DNA of 26,035 bases. Origin: JAGUXG01 sp043798435 (GTDB lineage: Bacteria; UBA9089; UBA9088; JAGUXG01). The stretch covers positions 1-26,035 of the forward strand of contig JAZDOR010000014.1 of the NCBI GenBank assembly GCA_043798435.1, read 5' to 3'. A program made the translations under genes and the position numbers. Positions 8,201 through 17,196 of this stretch are shown here, one piece after another. The notes beneath the pieces were generated by a model. It saw nothing but the letters and a program-made list of their open reading frames with translations. It was not told the DNA's origin and did no database searches. The first letter of the stretch is position 1, and the number at the start of each line of letters is the position of its first letter.

Positions 8201-8662
8201 ATAGGGAATCTGCTCAAAGATGTAATGGCTCTGTATGGGTCAGTTATTAAGGAGAATGAAATAAAGATTATAGACAACCTCTCTAATAAAGAGATGGGGC
8301 TGAATATTGACCAGAATATGATGCAATTGGTCTTCTCCAATCTCCTCAGTAATGCCATTGATGCCATAAGGATAAAGGGAGAAAAAAAGGGAGAGATAAC
8401 CATTGATTTGGCTGTTGACGAATCTATGGGGATTATCCAGGTCTCCTTCAAGGACAATGGGTGTGGCATCAGAGAATACGATCGGGAAGATATATTCAAG
8501 GAATGGGCATCAAGCAAGCAAGAAGGCACAGGTCTTGGACTTCCATTGGCTAAAAGGATTGTGGAAAAACACAGGGGAAGGCTATATCTATCAGAGACTG
8601 AATATGGAGAAGGCTCAAGGTTTGTGGTAGAATTACCAATAAAACAGGAGGAGATGAAATGA
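5255..8662 (+). CDS. ATPase-3xGAF sensor histidine kinase
   Basis: 1135 residues, no signal peptide or membrane span, so cytoplasmic. Order: STAND/AAA ATPase (Walker A GPDRIGKTT at 57-65; FFFDGINAI as Walker B), winged-helix and short TPR-like region to about 425, GAF 1 (about 431-577), GAF 2 (578-729), GAF 3 (733-907), then the kinase. The phospho-accepting His is His931 (GLGHELAK), the N box has Asn1033 (NLLSNAIDAI), followed by FKDNGCGI and GTGLGLPLAKRIVEKHRG. The start is firm: AAGGAGG lies six bases upstream of ATG 5255. The ATPase resembles that of the preceding gene, so the two may co-assemble. Receivers follow directly with 4-base overlaps. The input signal is unknown; GAF domains often bind cyclic nucleotides, and an adenylate cyclase lies in the same operon. 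Confidence 0.88.
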   Translation: MKESLISKNEEKREGNLFEYQRPLNPLKDRLICIEREREFSEVIGYIRQGRYIALLGPDRIGKTTFILQMMERLKDKYEPIYIDLKESVRLSKKEIFQHIVQTIDNQLRKGRLRLGFTGAKMITTGHLFKHFLINSIVPKTESALIFFFDGINAISEEIAMELLVSLRSLYIDSSRDQRLKTISVLVSGTVNLLELTVSQKAEISPFNIAQNILIEEFKRDEVERFVKGSFKSINIYCSERLIERLYGETRGDPYLLQKICYKLLDRLQKKEGDREGIKKYGAPQQIKRIIEEEELNECLREIISEDGSIILDRAIEATKEKEIASFLENLLYGKGEIGLSSLVPGLKRLDVAGVVRKEEGRYIIRNPIYAEIFKGYFTQSYFGESHLKKGEWKEAIDCFGDYLKGMENPKLRSEAESYHLKAGMLEKISDSILHNLDLQGILKITLEGVAKCFGYEMGLLYLVNKKKNLLECCQQINLGKIDIPLDSSSIIVKAAKEKKSLFIEHLEKENPDLGNIHLSRGSFIAVPLIGGKRDVVGIIVLASLLTKSHKDLDFISPFADYAALAIQNARVHKRLRTLNEVSRKISSDTDLEKVLDLIIDRALEVIEALRASLYLIESDGLIMVRCKGWKDEGRFRLSIGEGVVGKVVEEGKPLNIPDVENDERYKSYREVFDDTRSELAVPLKSEGRVLGVLCIDGLSTNAFDKEDEELLFTFADLSASAIHKAQHLQDLMLLSSIETAQPLTDLESFFNPMVKMATERLKTDICSFFLYDKESKKFILRASTGFPEEDIGKIGYQRGEGLTGFVAEKKTPILVNDVRKDPHWKHKYSEKKGDIVPSEEEEIRAFLGVPVMNREKEVIGLFTSTKKRFSEKDQNIFTKSDLRLITILAVQVSVAIENIELIKEREENLKRLAEKEKEAELGEITAGLGHELAKILPPLNGAIKRGNKESAEKMMQRLSRIGEEMRRYRKTMGEFRFSSCIIGNLLKDVMALYGSVIKENEIKIIDNLSNKEMGLNIDQNMMQLVFSNLLSNAIDAIRIKGEKKGEITIDLAVDESMGIIQVSFKDNGCGIREYDREDIFKEWASSKQEGTGLGLPLAKRIVEKHRGRLYLSETEYGEGSRFVVELPIKQEEMK

Positions 8663-9060
8663 AAAAGATTCTCATCATTGAGGATGACTGGGATTTTTAC
8701 AACTGGCTGATGGGGTTATTGAAACCTTATTTTGAAATGGCAGGGGCTATGACAGCCAAAGAAGGGCTTGAAAGGCTCAGAAAAGAGAAACCTGATCTGG
8801 TCATACTGGATATGAAGTTTCCAATAGAGCCAAATGGGCTTCCCAAAAAACGGATGTGGCTTGAAGTATTAAAAAAAATCAGAAAATATGAGAATATCAA
8901 GGTGATTATCCTTGGGTCAGAAAATAAAGACAAAGAGGTTGAAGAGATGGTAAAGAAAGGTGCTCTTGATGAATGTATTATGAAGTATGAATTAGAGAAA
9001 GGACCGGAGAGGTTATTAGAGGCTATCAAAAGGGTATTAGGGTTAAAGGAGGAGATATGA
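8659..9060 (+). CDS. Single-domain response regulator (receiver only)
   Basis: 133 residues, a CheY-like receiver with no output domain. The acid pair is Asp9/Asp10 (IIEDDWD) and the phospho-acceptor is Asp51 (VILDMKF). The expected Thr/Ser follows in VIILGSEN, and Lys in ECIMKYE. It overlaps the kinase stop by 4 bases (ATGA) and has GGAGGAGATGAA upstream. The likely role is a phosphate shuttle or sink between the kinase and the two larger receiver proteins, or an allosteric effector. A long insertion after the acceptor (PIEPNGLPKKRMWLEVL) resembles insertions in the next two receivers, suggesting all three were matched to one kinase. Confidence 0.88.
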   Translation: MKKILIIEDDWDFYNWLMGLLKPYFEMAGAMTAKEGLERLRKEKPDLVILDMKFPIEPNGLPKKRMWLEVLKKIRKYENIKVIILGSENKDKEVEEMVKKGALDECIMKYELEKGPERLLEAIKRVLGLKEEI

Positions 9061-10085
9061 AAGAAGAAAAAAGCAAGGTGTTGATAGTGGAAGATAAGAT
9101 CTTCCCTAATGAGTCTTTGCGGAGAAATCTTGAGAAAGAGTATATTGTCTTGCGGGCATTTAATGCCAAGGAGGCGATTAAGCTCCTTGAGGAATATCCA
9201 GAGCTGATTATCTTAGACCTTAAATTACCTGAGGAAGAAGGTAGTATAGATAAACTGGAGGTTGGGTTTGCTCTATTGAGAAAGATTAAGGAGTTTGACC
9301 AAACGATTCAGGTGATTGTCCTCACAGGAATAGGAGTAGATGCAGATAGTGCCGTCAGGGCTATGCAGGAGGGTGCCTTTGACTATATAGTGAAGAACAA
9401 CCCTGAAAGACTACCAACCTCTATAAAAAACGCCTTGGAGAGACGAAGGCTGGAGATGACAAATAGGTATGCGGTAACAAAGATGAAAAAAGGTTTTTCG
9501 ACAAAGGGAGAGAGAAAGGAGTTGACTATTCTATATGCAGATATCAGAGGATTCACCAAATTTTCTCAAAAGAAACAACCAGAGGTTGTGGTTAAAATCC
9601 TGAACGAATACCTTGATGCGATGGCAGGGATAATCACCAGGAAGGAGGGGGTGATAGACAAATTTATAGGTGACTGCGTTATGGCCTTCTTTCCTGAGGA
9701 AGAGCATGCCAAAATGGCGGTGTTGGCGGCTATTGAGATGCGGGAAAGATTTAAGGAGTTGCAAAAGGAATGGGATAGAAGAGGCTTGGTTAAAAAGGAA
9801 ATGATAGATATGGGCATAGGCATAAATACAGGGTATGTAACTCTTGGAAGTATAGGTTCATCCTCAATAGGATATATGGAGTATACAGTGGTCACAGATG
9901 AGGTCAATAAAGCATCAAGGGTTGTAGATAAAGCCGAACGAGGTCAGATCCTGATTACAAAAGCAACTGAAGGAGTAATAAATGATGGTGCTATAAAGAC
10001 AAAACGATTAGGTGAGTTTGAACTTAAAGGAATAGAAGAACCTGTTGAACTGTATGAGGTAGTGGGGAGGAAAAAGATAAAATGA
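9057..10085 (+). CDS. Receiver-class III adenylate cyclase response regulator
   Basis: 342 residues. Receiver domain 1-130 with acceptor Asp54 (IILDLKLP). After a short linker comes a class III nucleotide cyclase domain (about 150-335). Both metal-binding aspartates are present: Asp162 (YADIRGFT) and Asp206 (FIGDCVMAFF). Lys202 (VIDKFIGD) and Asp281 (VVTDEVN) fit adenine rather than guanine selection. The transition-state Asn284 and Arg288 (VNKASR) are intact, so it should make cAMP when phosphorylated. AAAGGAGG precedes the ATG, and it overlaps both neighbours by 4 bases. The cAMP target is not visible in the window; the upstream GAF domains are one candidate, which would be feedback within the operon. 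Confidence 0.88.
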   Translation: MKEEKSKVLIVEDKIFPNESLRRNLEKEYIVLRAFNAKEAIKLLEEYPELIILDLKLPEEEGSIDKLEVGFALLRKIKEFDQTIQVIVLTGIGVDADSAVRAMQEGAFDYIVKNNPERLPTSIKNALERRRLEMTNRYAVTKMKKGFSTKGERKELTILYADIRGFTKFSQKKQPEVVVKILNEYLDAMAGIITRKEGVIDKFIGDCVMAFFPEEEHAKMAVLAAIEMRERFKELQKEWDRRGLVKKEMIDMGIGINTGYVTLGSIGSSSIGYMEYTVVTDEVNKASRVVDKAERGQILITKATEGVINDGAIKTKRLGEFELKGIEEPVELYEVVGRKKIK

Positions 10086-11290
10086 CGGAAAAGAAGAAAA
10101 TCTTAGTAATAGAAGATGACCAGAGCTTTCGTCAGATGCTTTTACAAAAATTAGGCTCAGACTATACCATAGACGAGGCAGGGAATGCTGAGGAGGCGAT
10201 TAAGGCTCTCCGGCTTAAGCCAGAGGTGGTCATCTTGGACCTGAGTCTGCCTGAGCAAAAAGGAAGCCTTTCTAAGGCAAAGGTCGGGTTTAGGCTATTG
10301 GAGAGAATCAAACAAGAATATCCCCAGATTTATGTGATCATTCTTACTGGCTATGGAGATACCGAGACTATAGTGAAGACTGTGAAGGCAGGGGCAGATG
10401 ACTTTATTGACAAAGGCTCTGATGAAGAGGAGCTTATCTTTAGAGTAAATAAAGCCATTGAAAAGATAGACCTTGAGCGAGAAAACATTCTCTTAAAGAA
10501 AGAATTGCAAAAAGGATACAATTTCTCCAACATTATCGGAAAAAGCAAGCCACTCAAAGATGTATTCAATCTGATAAAAAGGGTAGCCAAAACCGATTCC
10601 ACTGTTTTGATTTTAGGAGAGAGTGGGACAGGAAAGGAACTTGTGGCTGGGGCGATTCATTATAGCAGTCAACGAAAGGATAACCCTTTTGTAAAGATAA
10701 ACTGCGCGGCCATACCTGAGGACCTGCTTGAAGCCGAGCTCTTTGGGATAGAGAAGAATGTGGCTACAGGGGTGGATGGAAGGATGGGTAGGTTTGAGCA
10801 GGCCCAATGTGGAACAATCTTCTTAGATGAGATTGGAGATATGAGCCCGAGCCTTCAGGCAAAGCTGTTGAGGGTATTGCAGGAGAGAGAGATTGAAAAG
10901 ATAGGAGGGAGAAAGGCTATCAAGGTTGATGTGAGGATCATATCCGCTACAAATAAGGACCTAAAAAAGCAGATTAAAGAAAATAAATTCAGGGATGACC
11001 TTTATTTTCGGCTCAATGTCTTTCCCATCTCTCTTCCACCTTTACGAGAGCGGAGAGAGGATATTCCTCTGTTGATTAAGCACTTCATAGAAAGATATGC
11101 TAAAGAGACGAAGAAACCAGTTGTCAAAATATCCGAAGGGGCAGAAGAGCTATTGATTCAATATGATTACCCCGGGAATGTGAGGGAGCTTGAGAACCTC
11201 ATTGAAAGGGCAATTATCCTGACTGATGGGGATACAATCCTTTTAGAAGCCCTACCTGAGCTAAAGAAGAGAGAAGAACCAGCCCTTTAG
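10082..11290 (+). CDS. NtrC-type receiver-AAA+ regulator lacking a DNA-binding domain
   Basis: 402 residues. Receiver with acceptor Asp53 (VILDLSLP), then a sigma-54 activator AAA+ domain: Walker A GESGTGKE (179-186), TIFLDEIGDMSP as Walker B, arginine-rich DDLYFRLNVFPISLPPLRER, and YDYPGNVRELENLIERA. Two departures stand out. The GAFTGA loop that touches sigma-54 reads NVATGV (226-231). The protein stops after LPELKKREEPAL, so the usual C-terminal Fis-type helix-turn-helix is absent. It probably acts from solution on sigma-54 holoenzyme, or on the divergent sigma-54 encoded upstream. GGGGAGG lies upstream of the start, and it overlaps the cyclase gene by 4 bases. It is the last gene of the operon. 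Confidence 0.88.
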   Translation: MTEKKKILVIEDDQSFRQMLLQKLGSDYTIDEAGNAEEAIKALRLKPEVVILDLSLPEQKGSLSKAKVGFRLLERIKQEYPQIYVIILTGYGDTETIVKTVKAGADDFIDKGSDEEELIFRVNKAIEKIDLERENILLKKELQKGYNFSNIIGKSKPLKDVFNLIKRVAKTDSTVLILGESGTGKELVAGAIHYSSQRKDNPFVKINCAAIPEDLLEAELFGIEKNVATGVDGRMGRFEQAQCGTIFLDEIGDMSPSLQAKLLRVLQEREIEKIGGRKAIKVDVRIISATNKDLKKQIKENKFRDDLYFRLNVFPISLPPLRERREDIPLLIKHFIERYAKETKKPVVKISEGAEELLIQYDYPGNVRELENLIERAIILTDGDTILLEALPELKKREEPAL

Positions 11291-11329
11291 AAATATAATC
11301 CCGTGTAGCCATCATTTACCCAGGTGAAA

Positions 11330-11395
11330 TAAAAGAAAAAACACGAAAGCTCGAAAGGGAAAAAGAGAGTTGAACCACAAAGCACACAGAGTTAG
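11330..11395. repeat. Low-complexity dispersed repeat block
   Basis: AAACACGAAAGCTCGAAAGG followed by GAACCACAAAGCACACAGAG. The same two blocks in the same order occur near 1697-1775 and at 25945-26025. It lies in the gap between the signalling operon and alaS; no gene is seen there. Confidence 0.7.
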
Positions 11396-11415
11396 AACTG
11401 CTTATAAAAATAGAC

Positions 11416-11445
11416 TTGACCAACCATAATCTTTATAGCTAAAAT
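11416..11445 (+). promoter_or_regulatory. Probable sigma-70 promoter of alaS, leaderless
   Basis: TTGACC (11416-11421), 18-base spacer, TAAAAT (11440-11445). The ATG at 11452 is 6 bases past the -10, where transcription would begin. No Shine-Dalgarno sequence lies between. Confidence 0.5.
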
Positions 11446-11451
11446 CTCATT

Positions 11452-14001
<2,550 letters not shown>

Positions 14002-14005
14002 ATTC

Positions 14006-14059
14006 ATGACCAAAAAATCTGATAAGAAACCGATAGAGATTAGTTTTAGAAAAAGCTGA
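14006..14059 (+). CDS. 17-codon ORF, possible stub of a broken gene
   Basis: ATG follows a strong GGAGGAGA site 9 bases upstream, inside the end of alaS, and reads MTKKSDKKPIEISFRKS. The good ribosome binding site suggests the former second gene of the alaS operon, interrupted at the island border just before a repeat signature at 14072. No family recognised. Confidence 0.3.
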   Translation: MTKKSDKKPIEISFRKS

Positions 14060-14185
14060 TGAATATTGAAATTTGGGGACGGTTCACTTTTGTTTGAAAG
14101 CTTGCGGTTAAAAGAAATTAGAAATTTGAAATTAGCAGAGGGAGCAGAATCTTTTCTTCCCAATTTCTAATTTCCAATTTCCAAA
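14060..14185. repeat. Transposase-associated signature and inverted AT repeat
   Basis: GGGGACGGTTCACTTTTG (14075-14092) is a sequence type I associate with the ends of IS200-like/REP-associated (Y1) elements; no transposase is present. It is followed by GAAATTAGAAATTTGAAATT and, 30 bases on, by its near inverted counterpart CAATTTCTAATTTCCAATTT. Confidence 0.5.
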
Positions 14186-14210
14186 AGAAATCATAGGGAA
14201 AAACGATAAA

Positions 14211-14387
14211 ATGAACCATCCCGAAATTTGTAATGAATGCGGGAGAAGTGTAAAACTTGGTTCAGGCTTATTTGTTAATAGAGTATCTGATCTGAACGAA
14301 TTTGAAGATAGGGTGGAAATGAATAAGCCTTTCCCCAAGGGTGACTATCTTTGTTGTGAATGTGAAGAAGAGGTAAATAAAAAATGA
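14211..14387 (+). CDS. Small zinc-ribbon protein
   Basis: 58 residues starting MNHPEICNECGRSVKLGSG. Two cysteine knuckles (CNEC near residue 7, CCEC near residue 48) about 40 residues apart would bind one zinc. The stop overlaps the next start (ATGA), so it was probably co-transcribed with the decayed nuclease-like gene that follows. The frame is intact. Restriction loci sometimes carry such small metal-binding proteins, but no function can be assigned. Confidence 0.55.
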   Translation: MNHPEICNECGRSVKLGSGLFVNRVSDLNEFEDRVEMNKPFPKGDYLCCECEEEVNKK

Positions 14388-14713
14388 TGGAAATCAGAGA
14401 GTCCCAGATAGAAGATATTTTTGATGAAGTGAAAAATTTATTTTCTATTCAAGACAGCGTATCCCTGATAAATAGACAAAAAAATTACCCTCAGGTGGGA
14501 TTTTAGATTTACTTTTCGTATCTGACTGGAAAGCAAAATGAGTGAGCAGAAAAAGCTTCAAGAGAAGCATTTATTATGTATTCCAATTATGGAATTGAGC
14601 TGGGACTTTTAGCCAAAGTAGGGAGGAATTATTATATCACACCAGCAGGTATTAAATTCATCTTACTTCTTGGCTTAAATAAATCCATTTTGTTTATTAA
14701 TTCAACAATTTAG
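14384..14713 (+). pseudogene. Decayed nuclease-like/winged-helix gene
   Basis: Pieces in different frames. First, MMEIRESQIEDIFDEVKNLF...LINRQ from the ATG at 14384. After a run of seven A (about 14479) the frame must shift to give KLPSGGILDLLFVSDWKAK, which resembles the start of a PD-(D/E)XK fold (GxLDLLFV). Then, after another shift, AEKASREAFIMYSNYGIELG and LLAKVGRNYYITPAGIKFI, which looks like a winged helix, ending at TAG 14711. The part with the catalytic ExK is missing. It is best read as a restriction-type nuclease ruined by frameshifts and an internal deletion; the exact family is uncertain. Confidence 0.55.
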
Positions 14714-14977
14714 AAATTTTACTGTCAACAGTTGCTCTATGTGAAAGCAGAAGCAAGAGGTAAAGGCTCCAATGAGGAATTTTGGTTCAATGAAGCATGG
14801 TTATTAAGTGGCTTTGATTTTGACAATTTCATTTGTTTATTGAAAGATGGGGTTATTCTCGTTGATATAAGAATTGGTCAATATCCTGACGGTAGATCGC
14901 ATGACCATGGTACAGGATTTAGAGTATTTCCCGACAAATTAGACCTGTGTTTCAGTCATAGAGAGAGGATTTGTTGA
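14714..14977 (+). pseudogene. C-terminal part of an MvaI/BcnI-type restriction endonuclease
   Basis: The reading YVKAEARGKGSNEEFWFNEA, then LVDIRIGQYPDGRSHDHGTG and FRVFPDKLDLCF, matches the C-terminal half of MvaI/BcnI-family restriction enzymes, including the DIRIG and HDHGTxFR blocks. It ends naturally at TGA 14975. The N-terminal half with the rest of the active site is missing: directly upstream in the same frame is TAG 14711 and then unrelated winged-helix sequence. It is therefore a remnant, joined to other fragments by deletion. Confidence 0.65.
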
Positions 14978-15320
14978 GAAGAGGATAAATCTTGTTGTTA
15001 CTTTTGATTATTATAACACCAAAACAGGCATTGTTGAATCCGGTGGCACGGAAAATATCGCTATGTGGATGCTGGATACAGATTATGACGGAAGGAGCCT
15101 CTTTCCAAAACAAGTCTTCTTCCCAATGGCTGGAGAGAATGAGGGTTGGTCAAGGTTAGCCAAGAATCTCAGGGCAGAGATTGACGAAACCCTGATTGAA
15201 GCTTATCGTGGCACAGTCTCCTTGCCGTTTGAAGCAGGAGATAACCGTCGCATTGCGGTAAAGATTGTGGACGACCGGGGGATTGAGAGCTTGAAGATTG
15301 TGGAGGTAGAAGCGAATTAA
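14943..15320 (+). pseudogene. C-terminal remnant of a DNA methyltransferase (mod-like)
   Basis: An open frame without an upstream start reads RGFVEKRINLVVTFDYY, then NIAMWMLDTDYDGRSLFPKQ, and ends RRIAVKIVDDRGIESLKIVE. I recognise this as the tail of the large methyltransferase or partner protein usually encoded before type III-like restriction subunits of the kind at 17197. All catalytic motifs (DPPY, FxGxG) are missing. It overlaps the end of the MvaI/BcnI remnant in another frame, so a deletion fused the two. The family call rests on memory of similar tails and is moderate. Confidence 0.5.
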
Positions 15321-15326
15321 GAAAAA

Positions 15327-17000
15327 ATGTGTAAGAAAGATTTGGAGAAATTATTAACAGATTTAATAGCTTTACCAAAAGAAACAGAATGGGTTGAGTT
15401 TAAGGTTGACTATTCCCACTCACAGGAAATAGGTGAGTATATTTCTGCATTATCCAACTCTGCCTGTTTACATAATAAGGTAAAGGGCTATCTCGTTTTT
15501 GGGATTGAGGATGAAACTCATAATGTTATAGGTACACACCTTAAACCCAAACGGAAAAAGGTTCGCAAGGAAGAATTGGAAAATTGGCTGGCAAGGCAAT
15601 TAAATCCAAGAATTGACTTTGTGATTTATGAGTTTCAATACAGCGGCAAAAAAATTGCATTGTTTGAAATAGATGCTACAAACAATACCCCTGTGAAATT
15701 TGATGGTATTACCTATATCAGGGTTGGTTCGTACAAGAAAAAATTGGCAGATTATCCAGAGAAAGAACGGAAAATATGGAAAAAGAGTGAGGATTACGAC
15801 TGGTCAGCCCAGATTTGTGAAGGGGCTACTATTGATGATCTCGATGAAGAAGCTATTCAAAAAGCTCGGACAGAGTATAAAAAGAAGAATCCTCGCCTTG
15901 CTAATGAAGTTGATGTTTGGGATGCTACCACCTTTTTGAATAAAGCAAAAGTTACCATTGCGGGAGAGATTACCAGAGCGGCCATCATACTTTTAGGCAA
16001 AGATGAGTCCACGCATTTTCTTTCGCCGTCTGTGGCACAGATGACATGGATACTAAAAGATGAGCATCACATTGAAAAGGATTATACTCATTTTGGACCA
16101 CCGTTTCTGTTGAATATTGAAAAGCTCTTCGGTAAAATTCGCAATCTCAAATATCGCTATATGCCTGACAATACATTATTCCCAACCGAAATTGATCAAT
16201 ATGATTCCTGGGTAATCCGCGAAGCCCTGCACAACTGCATTGCACATCAGGATTATGAATTAAGAGGCAGAATTAATGTGGTTGAATATCTGGATGAACT
16301 GATATTTACCAATGTGGGCAGTTTTATTCCTGGAAGCGTGGAAGCAGTCATTAAGCAAGACGCTCCATCAAGCCTTTACAGAAATCACTTTCTTGCCGAT
16401 GTAATGGTAAATCTGAATATGATAGATACAATAGGTGGTGGTATTAAAAAAATGTTCCTTAACCAACGGAAGCGATTTTTCCCTTTGCCTGATTATGACT
16501 TGACTCAACCAGAAAGAGTGATTGTGAAGATACAAGGTAAAATCCTGGACGAAAATTACACTCGAGCATTGATTGAACATACGGATTTGGATTTGCAATA
16601 TGTAATACTACTTGACAAGGTGCAAAAACATAAGATTTCTATAAATGAACACAAATTGTTGAAATCTAAAAGACTTGTTGAAGGAAGATACCCTAATTTA
16701 TTTGTATCATCTCAGATTGCAACAGTTACAGGGAAAAAAGCTCAACATATCAAAAATAAAGGGTTTAACAAAAAATATTACCAGGATTTAATTATTGAGT
16801 TTATTAAAAAATATGATTCTGTATCACGCAAGGAGATTGACGAATTACTCCTTAATAAACTACCCGATATTATGACCAAAGAACAGAAAGCAAGAAAGAT
16901 TCATAATATGCTTTCGGAAATGTCAGGCAGGTTAAAAATTATAAAAAATACTGGTTCCAGAAAGGTTTCATGTTGGGTTTTTAATGATGAACAAAAGTGA
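15327..17000 (+). CDS. AlbA_2 (Schlafen-like) ATP-binding protein
   Basis: 557 residues. The N-terminal AlbA_2 domain has ETEWVEFK (about 18-25), SALSNSACLHNK, GYLVFGIEDETHNVIGT and PVKFDGITYIRVGSYKK. The middle, including WVIREALHNCIAHQDYELRG and TIGGGIKKMF, is typical of the HATPase_c_4-type C-terminal module of these putative regulators. The end (DSVSRKEIDELLLNKLPDIM) looks like a winged helix. It starts 7 bases after the methyltransferase remnant, with no clear ribosome binding site. The gene lies between modification and restriction genes, so it may regulate the locus or contribute to phage defence; direct function is unknown. Confidence 0.8.
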   Translation: MCKKDLEKLLTDLIALPKETEWVEFKVDYSHSQEIGEYISALSNSACLHNKVKGYLVFGIEDETHNVIGTHLKPKRKKVRKEELENWLARQLNPRIDFVIYEFQYSGKKIALFEIDATNNTPVKFDGITYIRVGSYKKKLADYPEKERKIWKKSEDYDWSAQICEGATIDDLDEEAIQKARTEYKKKNPRLANEVDVWDATTFLNKAKVTIAGEITRAAIILLGKDESTHFLSPSVAQMTWILKDEHHIEKDYTHFGPPFLLNIEKLFGKIRNLKYRYMPDNTLFPTEIDQYDSWVIREALHNCIAHQDYELRGRINVVEYLDELIFTNVGSFIPGSVEAVIKQDAPSSLYRNHFLADVMVNLNMIDTIGGGIKKMFLNQRKRFFPLPDYDLTQPERVIVKIQGKILDENYTRALIEHTDLDLQYVILLDKVQKHKISINEHKLLKSKRLVEGRYPNLFVSSQIATVTGKKAQHIKNKGFNKKYYQDLIIEFIKKYDSVSRKEIDELLLNKLPDIMTKEQKARKIHNMLSEMSGRLKIIKNTGSRKVSCWVFNDEQK

Positions 17001-17196
17001 ACAAAGATGAAAAACAATAAAAAAACAATAAAAAAACAATAAAAATGTTGTAACCTATTGAAAATCAACCAGTTGCGTTTTTGTTAAAAAATAATAAAAA
17101 CAGAAAAAAATGAGTAAAAAACCGATTAGGGCAAGGTCAGAAGCATAATTCTTGCTACTGAAAGAAACTATAAACTATTGAAAAGGGGTTAATTTA
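17001..17196. other. Gap between AlbA_2 and restriction genes
   Basis: It holds three tandem 11-base units of ACAATAAAAAA (17011-17045), an A-rich stretch, and a 12-codon ORF (17110-17148, MSKKPIRARSEA) that could be a gene stub. No clear promoter or terminator. Confidence 0.5.

Noticed and set aside
7723..8529. 268-codon open frame on the minus strand
   Set aside because: It is opposite the GAF 3 and kinase domains, with no family features and a Ser/Leu-rich composition typical of antisense frames in this DNA.
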